Source: Thermococcaceae archaeon
GTDB lineage: Archaea; Methanobacteriota_B; Thermococci; Thermococcales; Thermococcaceae
NCBI GenBank assembly: GCA_030156945.1
Contig: JASGLT010000001.1
Coordinates: 1-64,000 of the forward strand
Reading direction: 5' to 3'
DNA length: 64,000 nt
A program made the translations under genes and the position numbers. Of this stretch, positions 1 through 8,321 are shown piece by piece (the stretch's first letter is position 1; each line of letters opens with the position of its first letter). A model generated the notes under the pieces. The model did no database searches. It saw only the letters and a program-made list of their open reading frames with translations, and was not told the origin of the DNA.

Positions 1-859
1 TCTTGCGGAGCGTTATTATCGGTCGTCTGTAGGAGGTCAGCTCCTCCTCTTCTTCCGGAGTCACGTAGGCGAAGCTCTTTATTGTTTCAAGGTCTTTGGC
101 CATTATCGCGAAGGGTTTTGCTGGCCTGAATGTTCTCCTCCTCAGCTCGGCCACAACGTCCTCTCTCGTGGCGTCGCAGGCAAGGTGTATCCCGCCGATT
201 CCCTTGATTGCCACTATGTATCCCTTGTCTATGAGCTCTGCCGCCTTTCTGAGCGGGTCGCCGTATATCTCCTGCCCGTCGTTGGTGTAGAGCCTATATG
301 AAGGCCCGCAGACGGGACAGGCCGTCGGTTCGGCATGATAGCGTCTGTTGAGAGGATCCTCGTACTCGCTACGGCAGAAGTCGCACATCGGGAACTCCTT
401 CATCGTTGTGTTCTCGCGGTCGTATGGAAGGTCCCCAATTATCGTGAACCTCGGGCCGCAGTTTGTACAGACGATGAAAGGATACATGTAGCGCTTGTCA
501 GCTGGATCAAAAAGTTCCCTCAGACAGTCGTCGCAGATGGCTATGTCGGGGGGGATTATGGAATCCCCACCTTTCCCTCCCTTGGAGCTTTTTTCGATGT
601 AGAATCTGTCAAAACCCTGCGGCGGAATCTCCTTCTTCTCTATCCGGTCAATTCTCGCCAGAGGGGGTTTCTTCTTATAGAGGTCTTCGATGAAGGCCTC
701 GATGTCATCTTCCCTGCCCTCAACGACTATCTCAACGCCAGCATCGCCGAGGTTTTTGACGTAGCCCCTAAGGTTGTGCTCGTGGGCTATCCGATAGACG
801 AACGGCCGAAACCCAACCGCCTGAACGATTCCCTGAACGTGAACCTGATATGCCTTCAT
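1..859 (-). CDS. hypF: HypF carbamoyltransferase, N-terminal part (runs off the window)
   Basis: HypF makes the thiocarboxamide carried by HypE, the precursor of the cyanide ligands of the NiFe-hydrogenase site. The visible 286 codons start with an acylphosphatase domain (GIVQAVGFRPFVYRIA at about residues 9-24). Zinc-finger cysteine pairs follow: CDDC near residue 110, CTNC near 130, CDFC near 160 and CPVC near 185. After these comes the beginning of the YrdC-like domain (KGIGGIHLACDA). The ATG at 859 was chosen because the acylphosphatase motif starts a few residues inside it. A TATA-like GGTATAAAGG lies about 40 bases upstream, so it may have its own promoter behind hypD. The C-terminal Kae1-like domain lies outside the window. 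Confidence 0.95.
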   Translation of the reverse strand, partial: MKAYQVHVQGIVQAVGFRPFVYRIAHEHNLRGYVKNLGDAGVEIVVEGREDDIEAFIEDLYKKKPPLARIDRIEKKEIPPQGFDRFYIEKSSKGGKGGDSIIPPDIAICDDCLRELFDPADKRYMYPFIVCTNCGPRFTIIGDLPYDRENTTMKEFPMCDFCRSEYEDPLNRRYHAEPTACPVCGPSYRLYTNDGQEIYGDPLRKAAELIDKGYIVAIKGIGGIHLACDATREDVVAELRRRTFRPAKPFAIMAKDLETIKSFAYVTPEEEEELTSYRRPIITLRK

Positions 860-951
860 CCCTCTCACCGGTTTTGTTTTGACCTTCTGAGCCTTTATAC
901 CTTTCCAAAACCAAAAGTTGAAAACCGTAAGGGAGTTCTCAACCTTTGGTG

Positions 952-2070
952 TCAAAACAGCACGCCGTACTTGTAGAATATCTGGCATGTTCCTTCGTAG
1001 GACACCATGCACGGCCCAACGGGGTGCCTCGGCGTGCAGGCCTTTCCGAAGAGGGGGCAGTCCGTCGGCAGGGCCAATCCCCTTAGCACGGCGCCGCAGC
1101 GGCAGCCCTTTTCGAGGTCTGGCAGGTCCTTGGGAACCTCAACTTTGTAGAAGCTCCTTATCTCGAAGTCCTTCCACTCCTTCCTCAGCTCGAGGCCGCT
1201 CTTCGGGAATACACCCAGCGCACGCCACTTGGCATCGACGACCTCGAAGAACTTGTCTATCATCTTCTGGGCAACCACGTTGCCCTCGTACTTCACAACT
1301 CTCGTGTACTCGTTGATTATCTTAGCCTCGCCTTCTTTGTGCATCCTGATGAGCATGAGTATCGCCATGAGAACGTCGTTCGGCTCGAAGCCAGCGACGA
1401 CCTGCGGGACACCGTACTTTTCTGTCAGGTACTCCCAGCCCTTCACTCCGATTATCGTGGAGACGTGGCCAGGATCTATGAGGCCGTGGAAGACCGTGCC
1501 CTGCTTGAGGAGGACTTCAACGGCCGGAGGGGTGAGCCTGTGGACGGAGTATATCTTGAAGTTCTCAAGTTCTTCTTGAGCAGCGACGTTGAGCATGCCT
1601 GCTGCTGGAGCGGTGGTCGTCTCAAAGCCCGGGGAAAAGTGGACGATCGTCTTGTCCGGGTTCTCCTTGGCGATCTTGTAGGTGTCGAAGATTCCATAGA
1701 CGATCCTGACGTCGAAGCCCTCGCTCTTTAAGTCGGCGAAGCTTCCCATCGGCGTTGGGATCTTGTACATGTCGCCGAATGTCGTCAGGATTATCTCTTC
1801 CCCTTCTTCTCTGGCCTTTCTCATGATGAGCTGCATCGCCACGATGTCTTCAACCGGCGTTATACAGACGGGACAGCCCGGCCCGCTGACGACCGTAACG
1901 TTCTCAGGGAGAAGCGAGCGAATTCCGTGCCTCGTAACCGTATCCTCGTGGGTTCCGCAGACGTGCATTATCCTGATTTCACCGTCAAGGGTCTTAGCTT
2001 CCTCCCTGATCTTCTCAACGAGCTTCATGGCCACTTCACGAGAGCGGTAGGCCTCAAAGGGCTCCCCCAT
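952..2070 (-). CDS. hypD: Hydrogenase maturation protein HypD
   Basis: HypD is the [4Fe-4S] scaffold that works with HypC to assemble the Fe(CN)2CO group of NiFe-hydrogenase. The protein is 372 residues, normal for the family. Conserved family stretches visible are [30 protein letters not shown] and the C-terminal cysteine cluster ([22 protein letters not shown]). The start ATG shares one base with the hypC stop codon, so hypC and hypD are translationally coupled. Confidence 0.97.
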   Translation of the reverse strand: MGEPFEAYRSREVAMKLVEKIREEAKTLDGEIRIMHVCGTHEDTVTRHGIRSLLPENVTVVSGPGCPVCITPVEDIVAMQLIMRKAREEGEEIILTTFGDMYKIPTPMGSFADLKSEGFDVRIVYGIFDTYKIAKENPDKTIVHFSPGFETTTAPAAGMLNVAAQEELENFKIYSVHRLTPPAVEVLLKQGTVFHGLIDPGHVSTIIGVKGWEYLTEKYGVPQVVAGFEPNDVLMAILMLIRMHKEGEAKIINEYTRVVKYEGNVVAQKMIDKFFEVVDAKWRALGVFPKSGLELRKEWKDFEIRSFYKVEVPKDLPDLEKGCRCGAVLRGLALPTDCPLFGKACTPRHPVGPCMVSYEGTCQIFYKYGVLF

Positions 2071-2297
2071 CAGAACCCCTCCATGGCTCTCTCAACCTCT
2101 GCCCACGCCTCAAGGATTTCCTTAGCCCTTTTCTCATCCAGCTTCTCTATTGCGAAGCCGGTGTGTACTATAACCCAGTCTCCTGGCTTTATATCGGGCA
2201 GGAGGTCGAGTCTCACCTCCCTCTTCACGCCGCCGAAATCCACGACCGCGAGGGGACCGTTTACTTCAATGACCTTTCCGGGAACCGCAAGGCACAT
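2070..2297 (-). CDS. hypC: Hydrogenase maturation chaperone HypC
   Basis: HypC/HupF family protein of 75 residues. It begins MCLAVPGKV, whose Cys2 (after Met1) is the residue that binds the iron group and the large-subunit precursor. The frame stays open 46 codons upstream, but the family invariably begins at MCLAVPG, and a GGTGGTG Shine-Dalgarno precedes this ATG. TATA-like sequence (CCCTATAAGAG on the minus strand) lies about 30 bases upstream. It is divergent from mobA. Confidence 0.96.
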   Translation of the reverse strand: MCLAVPGKVIEVNGPLAVVDFGGVKREVRLDLLPDIKPGDWVIVHTGFAIEKLDEKRAKEILEAWAEVERAMEGF

Positions 2298-2382
2298 TTT
2301 TCCCACCACCTTAGAGTTGGGCAAGGCTCTTATAGGGCTTTTTGAAACCACTGGTTTAGAACCCAAAACCGGCGTGGTGTTC

Positions 2383-2988
2383 ATGAGGGGTGCCGTCTTA
2401 GTAGGGGGGAGGGCAAAGCGCTTCGGTGGAGACAAGCTCCTCTTCAGGATCAGCGGGAAGCCCCTCCTTATCTACACCATTGAAAGGCTGGAGCAGGCGA
2501 GAAAAATAGACGAGATAGTTCTCGTCGCATCAAAGGAAAATGCGGAGAAGCTTGAGGGTTTTGGATATGAAGTTGTGGTTGACGAGCTGATGGTCGGGCC
2601 GATGGGTGGGATTTACACCGCACTAAGCCTCGGTGACACTTTTGTCGTTGGTGGCGACATGCCCCTCCTCGTCCCGGAGTTCATAGATTTCATCGTCGAG
2701 CGCTTTGAAGAAGCCAAAAAGCCAGCCTGCGTGCCGAGGTGGGGCAACGGCTATCTCGAACCGCTCCACGCCGCTTACTCCAGCGCTTTTAGGGACTTTT
2801 TAGAGGAGCGGATAAAGTTCGGAAACTATGCGATAAACCAGGCGATTAGAGAAAGCGACGCCTGCTACATCGAGATTGAAAAACTGCCGGAGAACTGGAG
2901 GGTGAGCTTCTTCAACGTCAACACGAGGGCGGATTTGAGAAGGTTCACTCCACTGAGAACCCGAGACAGTCTGGATACATTGAGATGA
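2383..2988 (+). CDS. mobA: Molybdenum cofactor guanylyltransferase (MobA-like)
   Basis: Nucleotidyltransferase-fold protein of 201 residues. The N-terminal GTP-binding loop [18 protein letters not shown] and the metal-binding stretch VVGGDMPLL are typical of MobA, which attaches GMP to molybdopterin (or its tungsten form, important in Thermococcales). The open frame extends upstream across hypC and hypD, but that part is antisense; ATG 2383 follows GGTG and begins at the nucleotide-binding loop. The last 44 bases overlap the convergent PIN gene, so the C-terminal tail may be atypical. Confidence 0.85.
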   Translation: MRGAVLVGGRAKRFGGDKLLFRISGKPLLIYTIERLEQARKIDEIVLVASKENAEKLEGFGYEVVVDELMVGPMGGIYTALSLGDTFVVGGDMPLLVPEFIDFIVERFEEAKKPACVPRWGNGYLEPLHAAYSSAFRDFLEERIKFGNYAINQAIRESDACYIEIEKLPENWRVSFFNVNTRADLRRFTPLRTRDSLDTLR

Positions 2989-3385
2989 TCTCTCCTGTGC
3001 TCATGACTTTTATTCCTCCAATCTCTTTCAGAGCCTTGTCATTGCTCCAGAGTATGGCATCAAATTTCAGGGCCAGAGCAACGAAGTCCACATCCTTTGG
3101 ATCTGGCGTGATGTCCATTGCAACATCAATCCAGTCCTCATAGGAGGGGTACTCAACGAAGAGAATGTACTTCTTGAGGCGGTCGAGGATTCTATTAAAC
3201 TCCTCTTCTGAGATTCCAGCTTTTTTCTGGATCAGCTCAGAATACCTCCTCAGTTCTTCGAGGAGATACTCTGGAGCATAAATCGTTGAAAAAGTTGAAA
3301 TGCAGATGATTAACCTTCGGGTGGTACTCTCACGCTTGAAAAACGAGAAGAGCACGTTGGTATCAACCACGATTCTTTCTCTCAA
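2945..3385 (-). CDS. PIN-domain RNase toxin (VapC-like)
   Basis: Small PIN protein of 146 residues. The acidic residues of the active site are recognisable: [11 protein letters not shown] at the N terminus, a central ELRRYSE, and the late [12 protein letters not shown] and WSNDKAL segments. It lies just downstream of a 70-residue helical protein whose stop it overlaps by 23 bases, the usual antitoxin-toxin order. It sits between mobA and the hydrogenase protease gene rather than in a defence island. RNase activity is inferred from the family. Confidence 0.85.
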   Translation of the reverse strand: MRERIVVDTNVLFSFFKRESTTRRLIICISTFSTIYAPEYLLEELRRYSELIQKKAGISEEEFNRILDRLKKYILFVEYPSYEDWIDVAMDITPDPKDVDFVALALKFDAILWSNDKALKEIGGIKVMSTGEIISMYPDCLGFSVE

Positions 3386-3572
3386 AGAAAGCCCTTCTCC
3401 TCGCCCCTATCTCCTTTGTGATTTCTTCAATGTCCTCATCGGTAAGCTCGGAGTTCTTTAGGAGGTGATCCAGCTCAGCTAGTTCCCTGAGCCTCTCTTC
3501 TACCAGCTTGGCGAATCCCTTAGCGATTTTTGGATCAATGCCCTCTGGGACGTGAATCGTTATCGTGCCCAT
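3363..3572 (-). CDS. Putative antitoxin partner of the PIN toxin
   Basis: A 69-residue protein with a short beta-like N terminus (MGTITIHVPEG) followed by charged helices (IAKGFAKLVEERLRELAELD and a basic end). This resembles a ribbon or AbrB-like N terminus plus a toxin-binding helical tail, but I do not recognise a named family. The ATG at 3572 has a plausible GTGGTC ribosome site; a TTG at 3587 would add five residues. The overlap with the PIN gene is the main reason for the antitoxin call. Confidence 0.7.
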   Translation of the reverse strand: MGTITIHVPEGIDPKIAKGFAKLVEERLRELAELDHLLKNSELTDEDIEEITKEIGARRRAFFERKNRG

Positions 3573-3616
3573 TTTGACCACGATCAAAAATTTTCACGGA
3601 GTCTTAAATAGCTTTC

Positions 3617-4090
3617 TTACTTGTTAAGAATCTTCCCGAGCAGTTCCGCCAACTTCTCCGCCCGTTCTCTTATCAGTTCGCTCAGTTCTTCAAAGAGGCC
3701 CGTCGAACCCGGCTGACAGCCGATGAGGACTATCTCGCTTCCCGTTTGCTCTTTCAGGTAACTCGCAACAACCCTTAAAGGAAGCCCGTGGGTCGATACA
3801 GCTTCCCCGAGGGTTTTCAGCGGGTCAGCGATTATAAACTCTCCAACCTCGCCCCCAAAATGGACGGCATCAACAAAGACCACCAGGTCAGGCTTAAAGG
3901 CAGAGATTTTTCCGACGTAGCTCTCAGGCATCTCGCCGCAGTTCAGGATGAGAACCTCTGGGTTTTTCACCAGCTTCTCCAGCTTCTCAGCCACAAGAAC
4001 GCCGAAGGCGTCGTCCCCCCTCACGTCGTTGCCGATTCCGCAAATTACGATCCTCTTCTTTCCGGAGAATATTTCTTCAAGGGCGTCCAT
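3617..4090 (-). CDS. hycI: Hydrogenase maturation endopeptidase (HycI/HyaD family)
   Basis: Protease of 157 residues that clips the C-terminal extension of a NiFe-hydrogenase large subunit after nickel insertion. GIGNDVRGDDAFGVLVAEKL carries the first nickel-sensing acidic residue, PDLVVFVDAVHFGGEVGEF the second, and STHGLPL the conserved histidine region. It lies among the hyp genes, which supports the role. Which hydrogenase it processes cannot be told from this window. Confidence 0.92.
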   Translation of the reverse strand: MDALEEIFSGKKRIVICGIGNDVRGDDAFGVLVAEKLEKLVKNPEVLILNCGEMPESYVGKISAFKPDLVVFVDAVHFGGEVGEFIIADPLKTLGEAVSTHGLPLRVVASYLKEQTGSEIVLIGCQPGSTGLFEELSELIRERAEKLAELLGKILNK

Positions 4091-4094
4091 TTAT

Positions 4095-4613
4095 TCAATA
4101 CCCCCTGAAAATTCCTTTCCGATACAGCTCAATGAATTCCAGACCCTTGAGGATGTAAACCTGAAAGTCCCCTATTTGAAGTCTCTTTTTGGCGTTCCTC
4201 ATGTCCAGAAGGTCTTTGTCGTAGGTTATTATTGCATCCGCGCCGTTTTCGAGGGCGAGTTCAAGCCACATGTTGTCGCTTTCATCTCGGCACAGTGACA
4301 GTCTCGTTTTGGGCTCAACAAACACGCTGATTTCTTTTATAAGCTTCAAGAGAACGGCTGGGTCTTGGAGTTGATTCCGCGGGGCAAAGCCCGAGCGAAG
4401 CCCCATTATCTTCGGGTGGGCGAACTTCTGTTTAACCTCTTCGAGCGCTTCCTTTGAGATGTAGTTCACCACGGCCCTATTAAGCATGAGGTTCAGGATA
4501 AACGCAACTGCGTTTTTCTCTGGATTCTTGCTGAGGAGAAAAGAAATCCACGCCGAAGTCTCTATCACAACTCTAACCCCATCTCCTTTAGCCGTCTCTC
4601 GATTTTCTGCCAT
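4095..4613 (-). CDS. PIN-domain toxin, COG1569-like
   Basis: PIN-like nuclease with VVIETSAWISFLL, a central DESDNMWLELALENGADAIITYDKDLL and a C-terminal VYILKGLEFIE, typical of the COG1569 type. The first acidic residue is Glu (IETS) where most PIN proteins have Asp. The interval given uses the ATG at 4613 (172 residues); a GTG at 4568 overlaps the stop of the upstream gene by four bases and gives 157 residues. It follows a likely antitoxin gene. Confidence 0.8.
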   Translation of the reverse strand: MAENRETAKGDGVRVVIETSAWISFLLSKNPEKNAVAFILNLMLNRAVVNYISKEALEEVKQKFAHPKIMGLRSGFAPRNQLQDPAVLLKLIKEISVFVEPKTRLSLCRDESDNMWLELALENGADAIITYDKDLLDMRNAKKRLQIGDFQVYILKGLEFIELYRKGIFRGY

Positions 4614-4897
4614 TTTTGAATGTCCTCCTCGATTTCATTGAGAGCCTCTTCAAGCTCCTCGGGGGCATCCTCGGTTGGGAACTCTACCGGGATTGATTCC
4701 GGAATCTGGGCTTCTTTTTCAGCCCTCTCAAGTTTCCCCATATTCTCCTTCCATTCTATGTAACCGAGGAGGTCTTCAACAGTCACACCCAGGGCCTCGG
4801 CCAGCTTAAGGACTACTTCAGAAACGAGCAATCTCTTGTTCTTGTCCTCCAGAAGTTTTTCAATGCTGTAGATTTTGGGGTTCACGGCCTCGCTCAT
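4565..4897 (-). CDS. Putative antitoxin upstream of the COG1569-like PIN gene
   Basis: A 110-residue acidic, helical protein. Residues about 10-45 (SIEKLLEDKNKRLLVSEVVLKLAEALGVTVEDLLGYIEW) look like a short helical DNA-binding or dimerisation segment; the rest is a Glu-rich coiled region. The ATG at 4897 was preferred to an upstream in-frame start at 4990. Overlap with the PIN gene suggests coupled translation. No named family is certain. Confidence 0.7.
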   Translation of the reverse strand: MSEAVNPKIYSIEKLLEDKNKRLLVSEVVLKLAEALGVTVEDLLGYIEWKENMGKLERAEKEAQIPESIPVEFPTEDAPEELEEALNEIEEDIQKWQKIERRLKEMGLEL

Positions 4898-4955
4898 TGC
4901 ATTACCGCGTACTTCCTGAGAGTATTTTAAGCTTTCGAAATTTGAAAGGAGAAGA

Positions 4956-5000
4956 CTAAGGTTCCCTGGTGTGCTTTTCGATTTCCTCAAGGGCGTTCAT
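4956..5000 (-). pseudogene. 14-codon ORF, possible remnant behind the short HEPN gene
   Basis: An ATG begins two bases after the HEPN stop and reads MNALEEIEKHTREP before a TAG. It could be the residue of a gene destroyed when the HEPN gene lost its 3' end, or chance. Listed only because the HEPN protein next to it is about 40 residues too short. Confidence 0.2.
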
Positions 5001-5001
5001 T

Positions 5002-5250
5002 TTAATCACCCAGCTTATCAACAACGAAGTCCAGAACGGTCTTTGCTATTTTAATGGCCTCTTCTATGAGATAGGCAATGTCGTGAGTTTCCGTTATTGG
5101 CCGCCCATTCTTAACAAGAAAAGCCTTCAGAAACTTTTCAACAGCCTGCTGTGCATGGAAAGCCGCGTAATCGTAGATGCCGTTTTCAAGGGCAAGCTCT
5201 GCCAGCTTCAAATCGTCCTCTCCCTTTTTGATCCAATCAAGATAGCTCAT
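5002..5250 (-). CDS. Short HEPN-domain protein (C-terminally truncated)
   Basis: 82 residues with the HEPN pattern WIKKGEDDLKLAELALENG, YDYAAFHAQQAVEKFLKAFLV and THDIAYLIEEA. Full-length HEPN partners of MNT proteins are about 125-130 residues and carry an Arg-Tyr-Pro active segment after the fourth helix; this copy stops before it. The complete copy at 29132-29524 shows what is missing. It overlaps the upstream nucleotidyltransferase gene by 4 bases. It may be an inactive or antitoxin-only relic. Confidence 0.85.
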   Translation of the reverse strand: MSYLDWIKKGEDDLKLAELALENGIYDYAAFHAQQAVEKFLKAFLVKNGRPITETHDIAYLIEEAIKIAKTVLDFVVDKLGD

Positions 5251-5567
5251 ACCTTAATGCCCTCCCTGAGAGCGTAGTAGTAGATGTATTCCTTGGAGTC
5301 CTTCAGCCTTGAGAGGTCTCCCCTCGAGATAACGAGTATGTCCGAGGCCATACCCGCTTTGGCAAGCCTTTTTCGTATCTCTCCCGTGAGCTCTAGACGC
5401 TCCTTCCAATCAAGCTTTTTGGCCGTGACTATGAGAATGTCCCAGTCAGAATCGAGACGCGCGTCACCCCTAGCCCGAGAGCCGAAGAGAATAACATCGA
5501 CAACGGGAATGCCCAGATCCTTTGAGACCGATTTAACGGTCTCTCGGATGAGCTTTATTTCCTTCAT
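5247..5567 (-). CDS. MNT-type minimal nucleotidyltransferase
   Basis: 106 residues with the nucleotidyltransferase signature VILFGSRARGDARLDSDWDILIV (GSRxRG followed by SDxD). In MNT/HEPN modules the nucleotidyltransferase adds AMP to the HEPN toxin and silences it. Here the MNT gene comes first and the HEPN gene second, the reverse of the pair at 29.1-29.8 kb. Confidence 0.9.
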   Translation of the reverse strand: MKEIKLIRETVKSVSKDLGIPVVDVILFGSRARGDARLDSDWDILIVTAKKLDWKERLELTGEIRKRLAKAGMASDILVISRGDLSRLKDSKEYIYYYALREGIKV

Positions 5568-5615
5568 GCTTCCACCATTAATGAAATGGAAACAATGGAG
5601 AAAAACCTTTCTCCC

Positions 5616-6347
5616 CTAAAGCCTCCCAGCCAGCTCCCGTATCTTCTCTGCAAACTCCGTCTTCATTAGTTCTTCGACGTTCCCAACCTTCGCGTCGAGG
5701 TCGGGGTAGAAGGGTATGCCAACGAGGTAGGGAACGCCGAACTCCTCAGCGAGCTTTTCAACGTCCTTCTCGTCGTCGAGTTTCATGTTCTCAACGATGC
5801 CGATGACTTTGTGTCCTTCCTCCTTGAGGAGCTCGATGAGCTTCCTCACGACGTTGAGGGAGAGCTTTGAAGGTGTAGCGACGACGAGGAATTCGCCCCT
5901 CTTGAGGAAGCGGAGGACGTCGAGGAGCTGGTCACCGAGGCCCGGCGGCATGTCGATGACGAGATAATCAAGCTCGTCCCAGCGGGTTATCGTGAGGAGC
6001 TCTATGAGTGCGTCGCTTATCTCCTTCCCGCGGAGTGGAGTGGGCCTGTCTTCGGTGTAGTAAGCTATGGTCATGAACTTTATCCCGTGAACAGTCGGCG
6101 GAACGACACCTCTGTCCTCCTCGGGGAACTCCTTCGGCTCAAAGCCGAGGATGACGTGGTCACTAGCGCCGTGAAAGTCGAGGTCGAGGAGGCCGACCTT
6201 GTATCCCTTTTCAGCCAGGACAAGCGCGAGCGTTGTTGAGACGAGGGACTTTCCAACACCACCCTTTCCGCTGACGACGGGGATGATGCGCCTAACTCCC
6301 TCAAGCCTTGCGTTTATCGCTATCTCCCTCGGGTCGATCGCGTTCAT
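5616..6347 (-). CDS. hypB: ATPase-type HypB (Mrp/MinD family) for hydrogenase nickel insertion
   Basis: 243 residues with a deviant Walker A VVSGKGGVGKS near residue 25, LLDLDFHGASD (switch I) and YLVIDMPPGLGDQ (switch II). Thermococcales use this ATPase-type HypB instead of the bacterial GTPase; it forms a complex with HypA for nickel delivery. No CxxC Fe-S carrier motif is present, unlike the Mrp protein at 7393-8292. Its ATG overlaps the hypA stop by 4 bases, which fits the HypA-HypB partnership. Confidence 0.92.
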   Translation of the reverse strand: MNAIDPREIAINARLEGVRRIIPVVSGKGGVGKSLVSTTLALVLAEKGYKVGLLDLDFHGASDHVILGFEPKEFPEEDRGVVPPTVHGIKFMTIAYYTEDRPTPLRGKEISDALIELLTITRWDELDYLVIDMPPGLGDQLLDVLRFLKRGEFLVVATPSKLSLNVVRKLIELLKEEGHKVIGIVENMKLDDEKDVEKLAEEFGVPYLVGIPFYPDLDAKVGNVEELMKTEFAEKIRELAGRL

Positions 6348-6763
6348 GCCACCCCCTCCTTCTCAATCATTATGCCCGCTACATACACGCCCCTCCCCTT
6401 GATGACCTCGAAGTCGTGGCTTCCGCACTTCGGACAGGCGAGGAAGGCGTGGACGACCTCCGGGATGAAGTGGATGTCCTCCTTGATCCTCTCGTCGAAC
6501 TTATCCTTTACCTCCTTGAGCCTCCACTCGTGGCCGCAGTTCCTGCACCTGAAAACGGCCTCCTCCTCGACGAACTCTATTTCAGCTCCTTCTGCGATCG
6601 TCCCGGCGAAAAGTTGCTCCATCGCGAACTTCACGATGTCATCAGCAACGTCCTGGAGCTCTCCGAGAACAACCCTAACCGCCTTTACCCTGCTTGCTCC
6701 CTCCCTCTGGGCATAATCGAGGACCGTCCTTACTATCGCATCGGCAAGAGCCCACTCGTGCAT
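6344..6763 (-). CDS. hypA: Hydrogenase nickel incorporation protein HypA
   Basis: 139 residues. The N-terminal MHEWALADAIVRTVLDYA carries the nickel-binding Met-His-Glu; the zinc domain has CRNCGHEW and, after a long insertion typical of Thermococcales, CPKCGSHDFEV. The ATG at 6763 is fixed by the invariant MHE start although the frame extends 19 codons upstream. The gene is divergent from nikR, and an inverted repeat lies directly ahead of the start codon. Confidence 0.97.
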   Translation of the reverse strand: MHEWALADAIVRTVLDYAQREGASRVKAVRVVLGELQDVADDIVKFAMEQLFAGTIAEGAEIEFVEEEAVFRCRNCGHEWRLKEVKDKFDERIKEDIHFIPEVVHAFLACPKCGSHDFEVIKGRGVYVAGIMIEKEGVA

Positions 6764-6794
6764 GGTATCACCAGAATGCCTTGGGGGTGCTACC
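6764..6794. promoter_or_regulatory. Inverted repeat in the hypA-nikR promoter region, candidate NikR operator
   Basis: GGTATCACC (6764-6772) and GGTGCTACC (6786-6794) are inverted repeats matching at 8 of 9 positions with a 13-base spacer. They lie between the likely hypA TATA box (CCTTTTTAAGG, about 6793-6803) and the hypA start codon, where a bound repressor would block hypA transcription. Binding by NikR is inferred from its divergent neighbour gene. Confidence 0.5.
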
Positions 6795-6851
6795 TTAAAA
6801 AGGGATAAGTTGAAAACCATACGTTAACATGCCGGTAAGCGGGTGGTCACT

Positions 6852-7268
6852 ATGGGCATCGTTAGGTTTGGGGTCTCAGTTCCCGAGGAGCTGCTTGAGA
6901 GGTTTGACAGGATCATTGAGGAGAAGGGCTACGTCAACAGGAGCGAGGCTATAAGGGACATGATGAGGGATTTCATAGTGAGGCACGAGTGGGAGGCCGG
7001 AGATAAGGAGGTAGCGGGCACGATAACCATGCTCTACAACCACGATGAGGCCGATGTCGTCAAGGAGCTTCTCGATCTGCAACATGACTATCTCCAAGAG
7101 ATAATCTCCAGTATCCACGTCCACATGGACGAGCACAACTGCCTTGAGGTCGTGATAGTCAAGGGTAAGGCGAGCAGGATAAAGGAGATAGCGGACAGAC
7201 TTCTCAGCCTCAAAGGAGTAAAACATGGAAAGCTCGTGATGACCGGAACGGGAAGGGAGCTTGTCTAA
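6852..7268 (+). CDS. nikR: Nickel-responsive regulator NikR
   Basis: 138 residues, the usual NikR length. An N-terminal ribbon-helix-helix ([35 protein letters not shown]) precedes an ACT-like nickel domain. The nickel ligands are visible: His in LLDLQHDY, both His of [10 protein letters not shown] and Cys in HNCLEV. ATG 6852 follows GGTGG; a GTG at 6843 would add three residues. It probably controls nickel uptake and the adjacent hyp genes. Confidence 0.95.
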   Translation: MGIVRFGVSVPEELLERFDRIIEEKGYVNRSEAIRDMMRDFIVRHEWEAGDKEVAGTITMLYNHDEADVVKELLDLQHDYLQEIISSIHVHMDEHNCLEVVIVKGKASRIKEIADRLLSLKGVKHGKLVMTGTGRELV

Positions 7269-7340
7269 AATCCTCCAACAGGCTTTCATTATTTGCACGG
7301 AAACATCCAATACACAAATATGGGTAGTGTTGTTAAATTT

Positions 7341-7377
7341 TGGGACAAAGCTTTTAAGTGCCTTAGGGCAACCTAAG
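7341..7377 (+). promoter_or_regulatory. Promoter of the Mrp/ApbC gene with a small palindrome at the start site
   Basis: ACAAAGCTTTTAAG (about 7344-7357) is a good BRE/TATA match. CTTAGG (7362-7367) and CCTAAG (7372-7377) form a perfect 6-base inverted repeat with a 4-base spacer, where transcription would start. It could be a repressor site or a short 5' leader hairpin. Confidence 0.5.
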
Positions 7378-7392
7378 CCGGTGGTGTTAAAG

Positions 7393-8292
7393 ATGACTAT
7401 CAAAGCTCCTACCCTCAACATAGGTGGACTTGGTGCTGACCCTCTTGCCCAGAGGATTGAAGAGAAGCAGAAGAAGTGGAAGTACAAGATAGCCGTCCTG
7501 AGCGGCAAGGGCGGCGTTGGAAAGAGCACGGTTGCTGTGAACCTGGCGACGGCGCTGGCCAAGAAGGGGTACTTCGTTGGAATCCTTGATGCCGACATAC
7601 ACGGACCGAACGTAGCCAAGATGCTTGGAGTTGACAAGGCCGATGTTCTGGCCGAGAGGCTTGAAGATGGGAGGTTCGAGATGATTCCGCCAACGGCAGA
7701 CTTCATGGGCCAGATAACTCCGATTAAGGTCATGAGCATGGGTTTTCTCGTTCCTGAGGATCAGCCGGTCATATGGCGCGGTGCTCTAGTGACCAAGGCC
7801 ATAAAACAGCTCCTTGGGGACACAAAGTGGGGCGAGCTGGATTTCATGATAATCGACTTCCCGCCTGGAACCGGCGACGAAATCCTGACCGTTACCCAGA
7901 CGCTCCAGCTGGATGCAGCTATCGTGGTCACAACGCCTCAGGAAGTTGCACTCCTCGACACGGGAAAGGCCGTCAACATGATGAAGAAGATGGAAGTGCC
8001 CTACATAGCGGTCGTCGAGAACATGAGCTACCTCATCTGCCCGCACTGCGGCAATGAGATAGACCTCTTTGGCAGGGGTGGTGGAAGGAAGCTCGCCGAG
8101 AAGGAGGGAGTTGAGTTCCTTGGAGAGATCCCCATTGACCTCAAGGCCAGGGAGGCCAGCGATGCGGGAATCCCAATAGTCCTCTACGGGGACACCATAG
8201 CGGCAAAGGCATTCATGGAGCTGGCAGAGAAGCTCGTTAAGAAGCTTGAGGAAATGAAGGGCGAGAAGGCCAGCGAAGAAGCTGAGGAGTAA
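7393..8292 (+). CDS. Mrp/NBP35-type Fe-S cluster carrier ATPase
   Basis: 299 residues of the ApbC/Mrp/NBP35 P-loop family, which carries and transfers Fe-S clusters. The deviant Walker A is AVLSGKGGVGKST near residue 40; LDADIHGPNVAKML and FMIIDFPPGTGDE follow. The cluster-bridging CxxC is in SYLICPHCGNEIDLFG. The frame is open upstream, but ATG 7393 is the first sensible start and lies about 35 bases after a clear TATA box. It stands alone, not in an operon with the hyp genes. Confidence 0.93.
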   Translation: MTIKAPTLNIGGLGADPLAQRIEEKQKKWKYKIAVLSGKGGVGKSTVAVNLATALAKKGYFVGILDADIHGPNVAKMLGVDKADVLAERLEDGRFEMIPPTADFMGQITPIKVMSMGFLVPEDQPVIWRGALVTKAIKQLLGDTKWGELDFMIIDFPPGTGDEILTVTQTLQLDAAIVVTTPQEVALLDTGKAVNMMKKMEVPYIAVVENMSYLICPHCGNEIDLFGRGGGRKLAEKEGVEFLGEIPIDLKAREASDAGIPIVLYGDTIAAKAFMELAEKLVKKLEEMKGEKASEEAEE

Positions 8293-8321
8293 ACCCTTTA
8301 AGTTTTACATTTCAACATTTC

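Noticed and set aside
335-976. Plus-strand frame of 213 codons
   Set aside because: It is the antisense of hypF, whose HypF motifs are clear on the minus strand.
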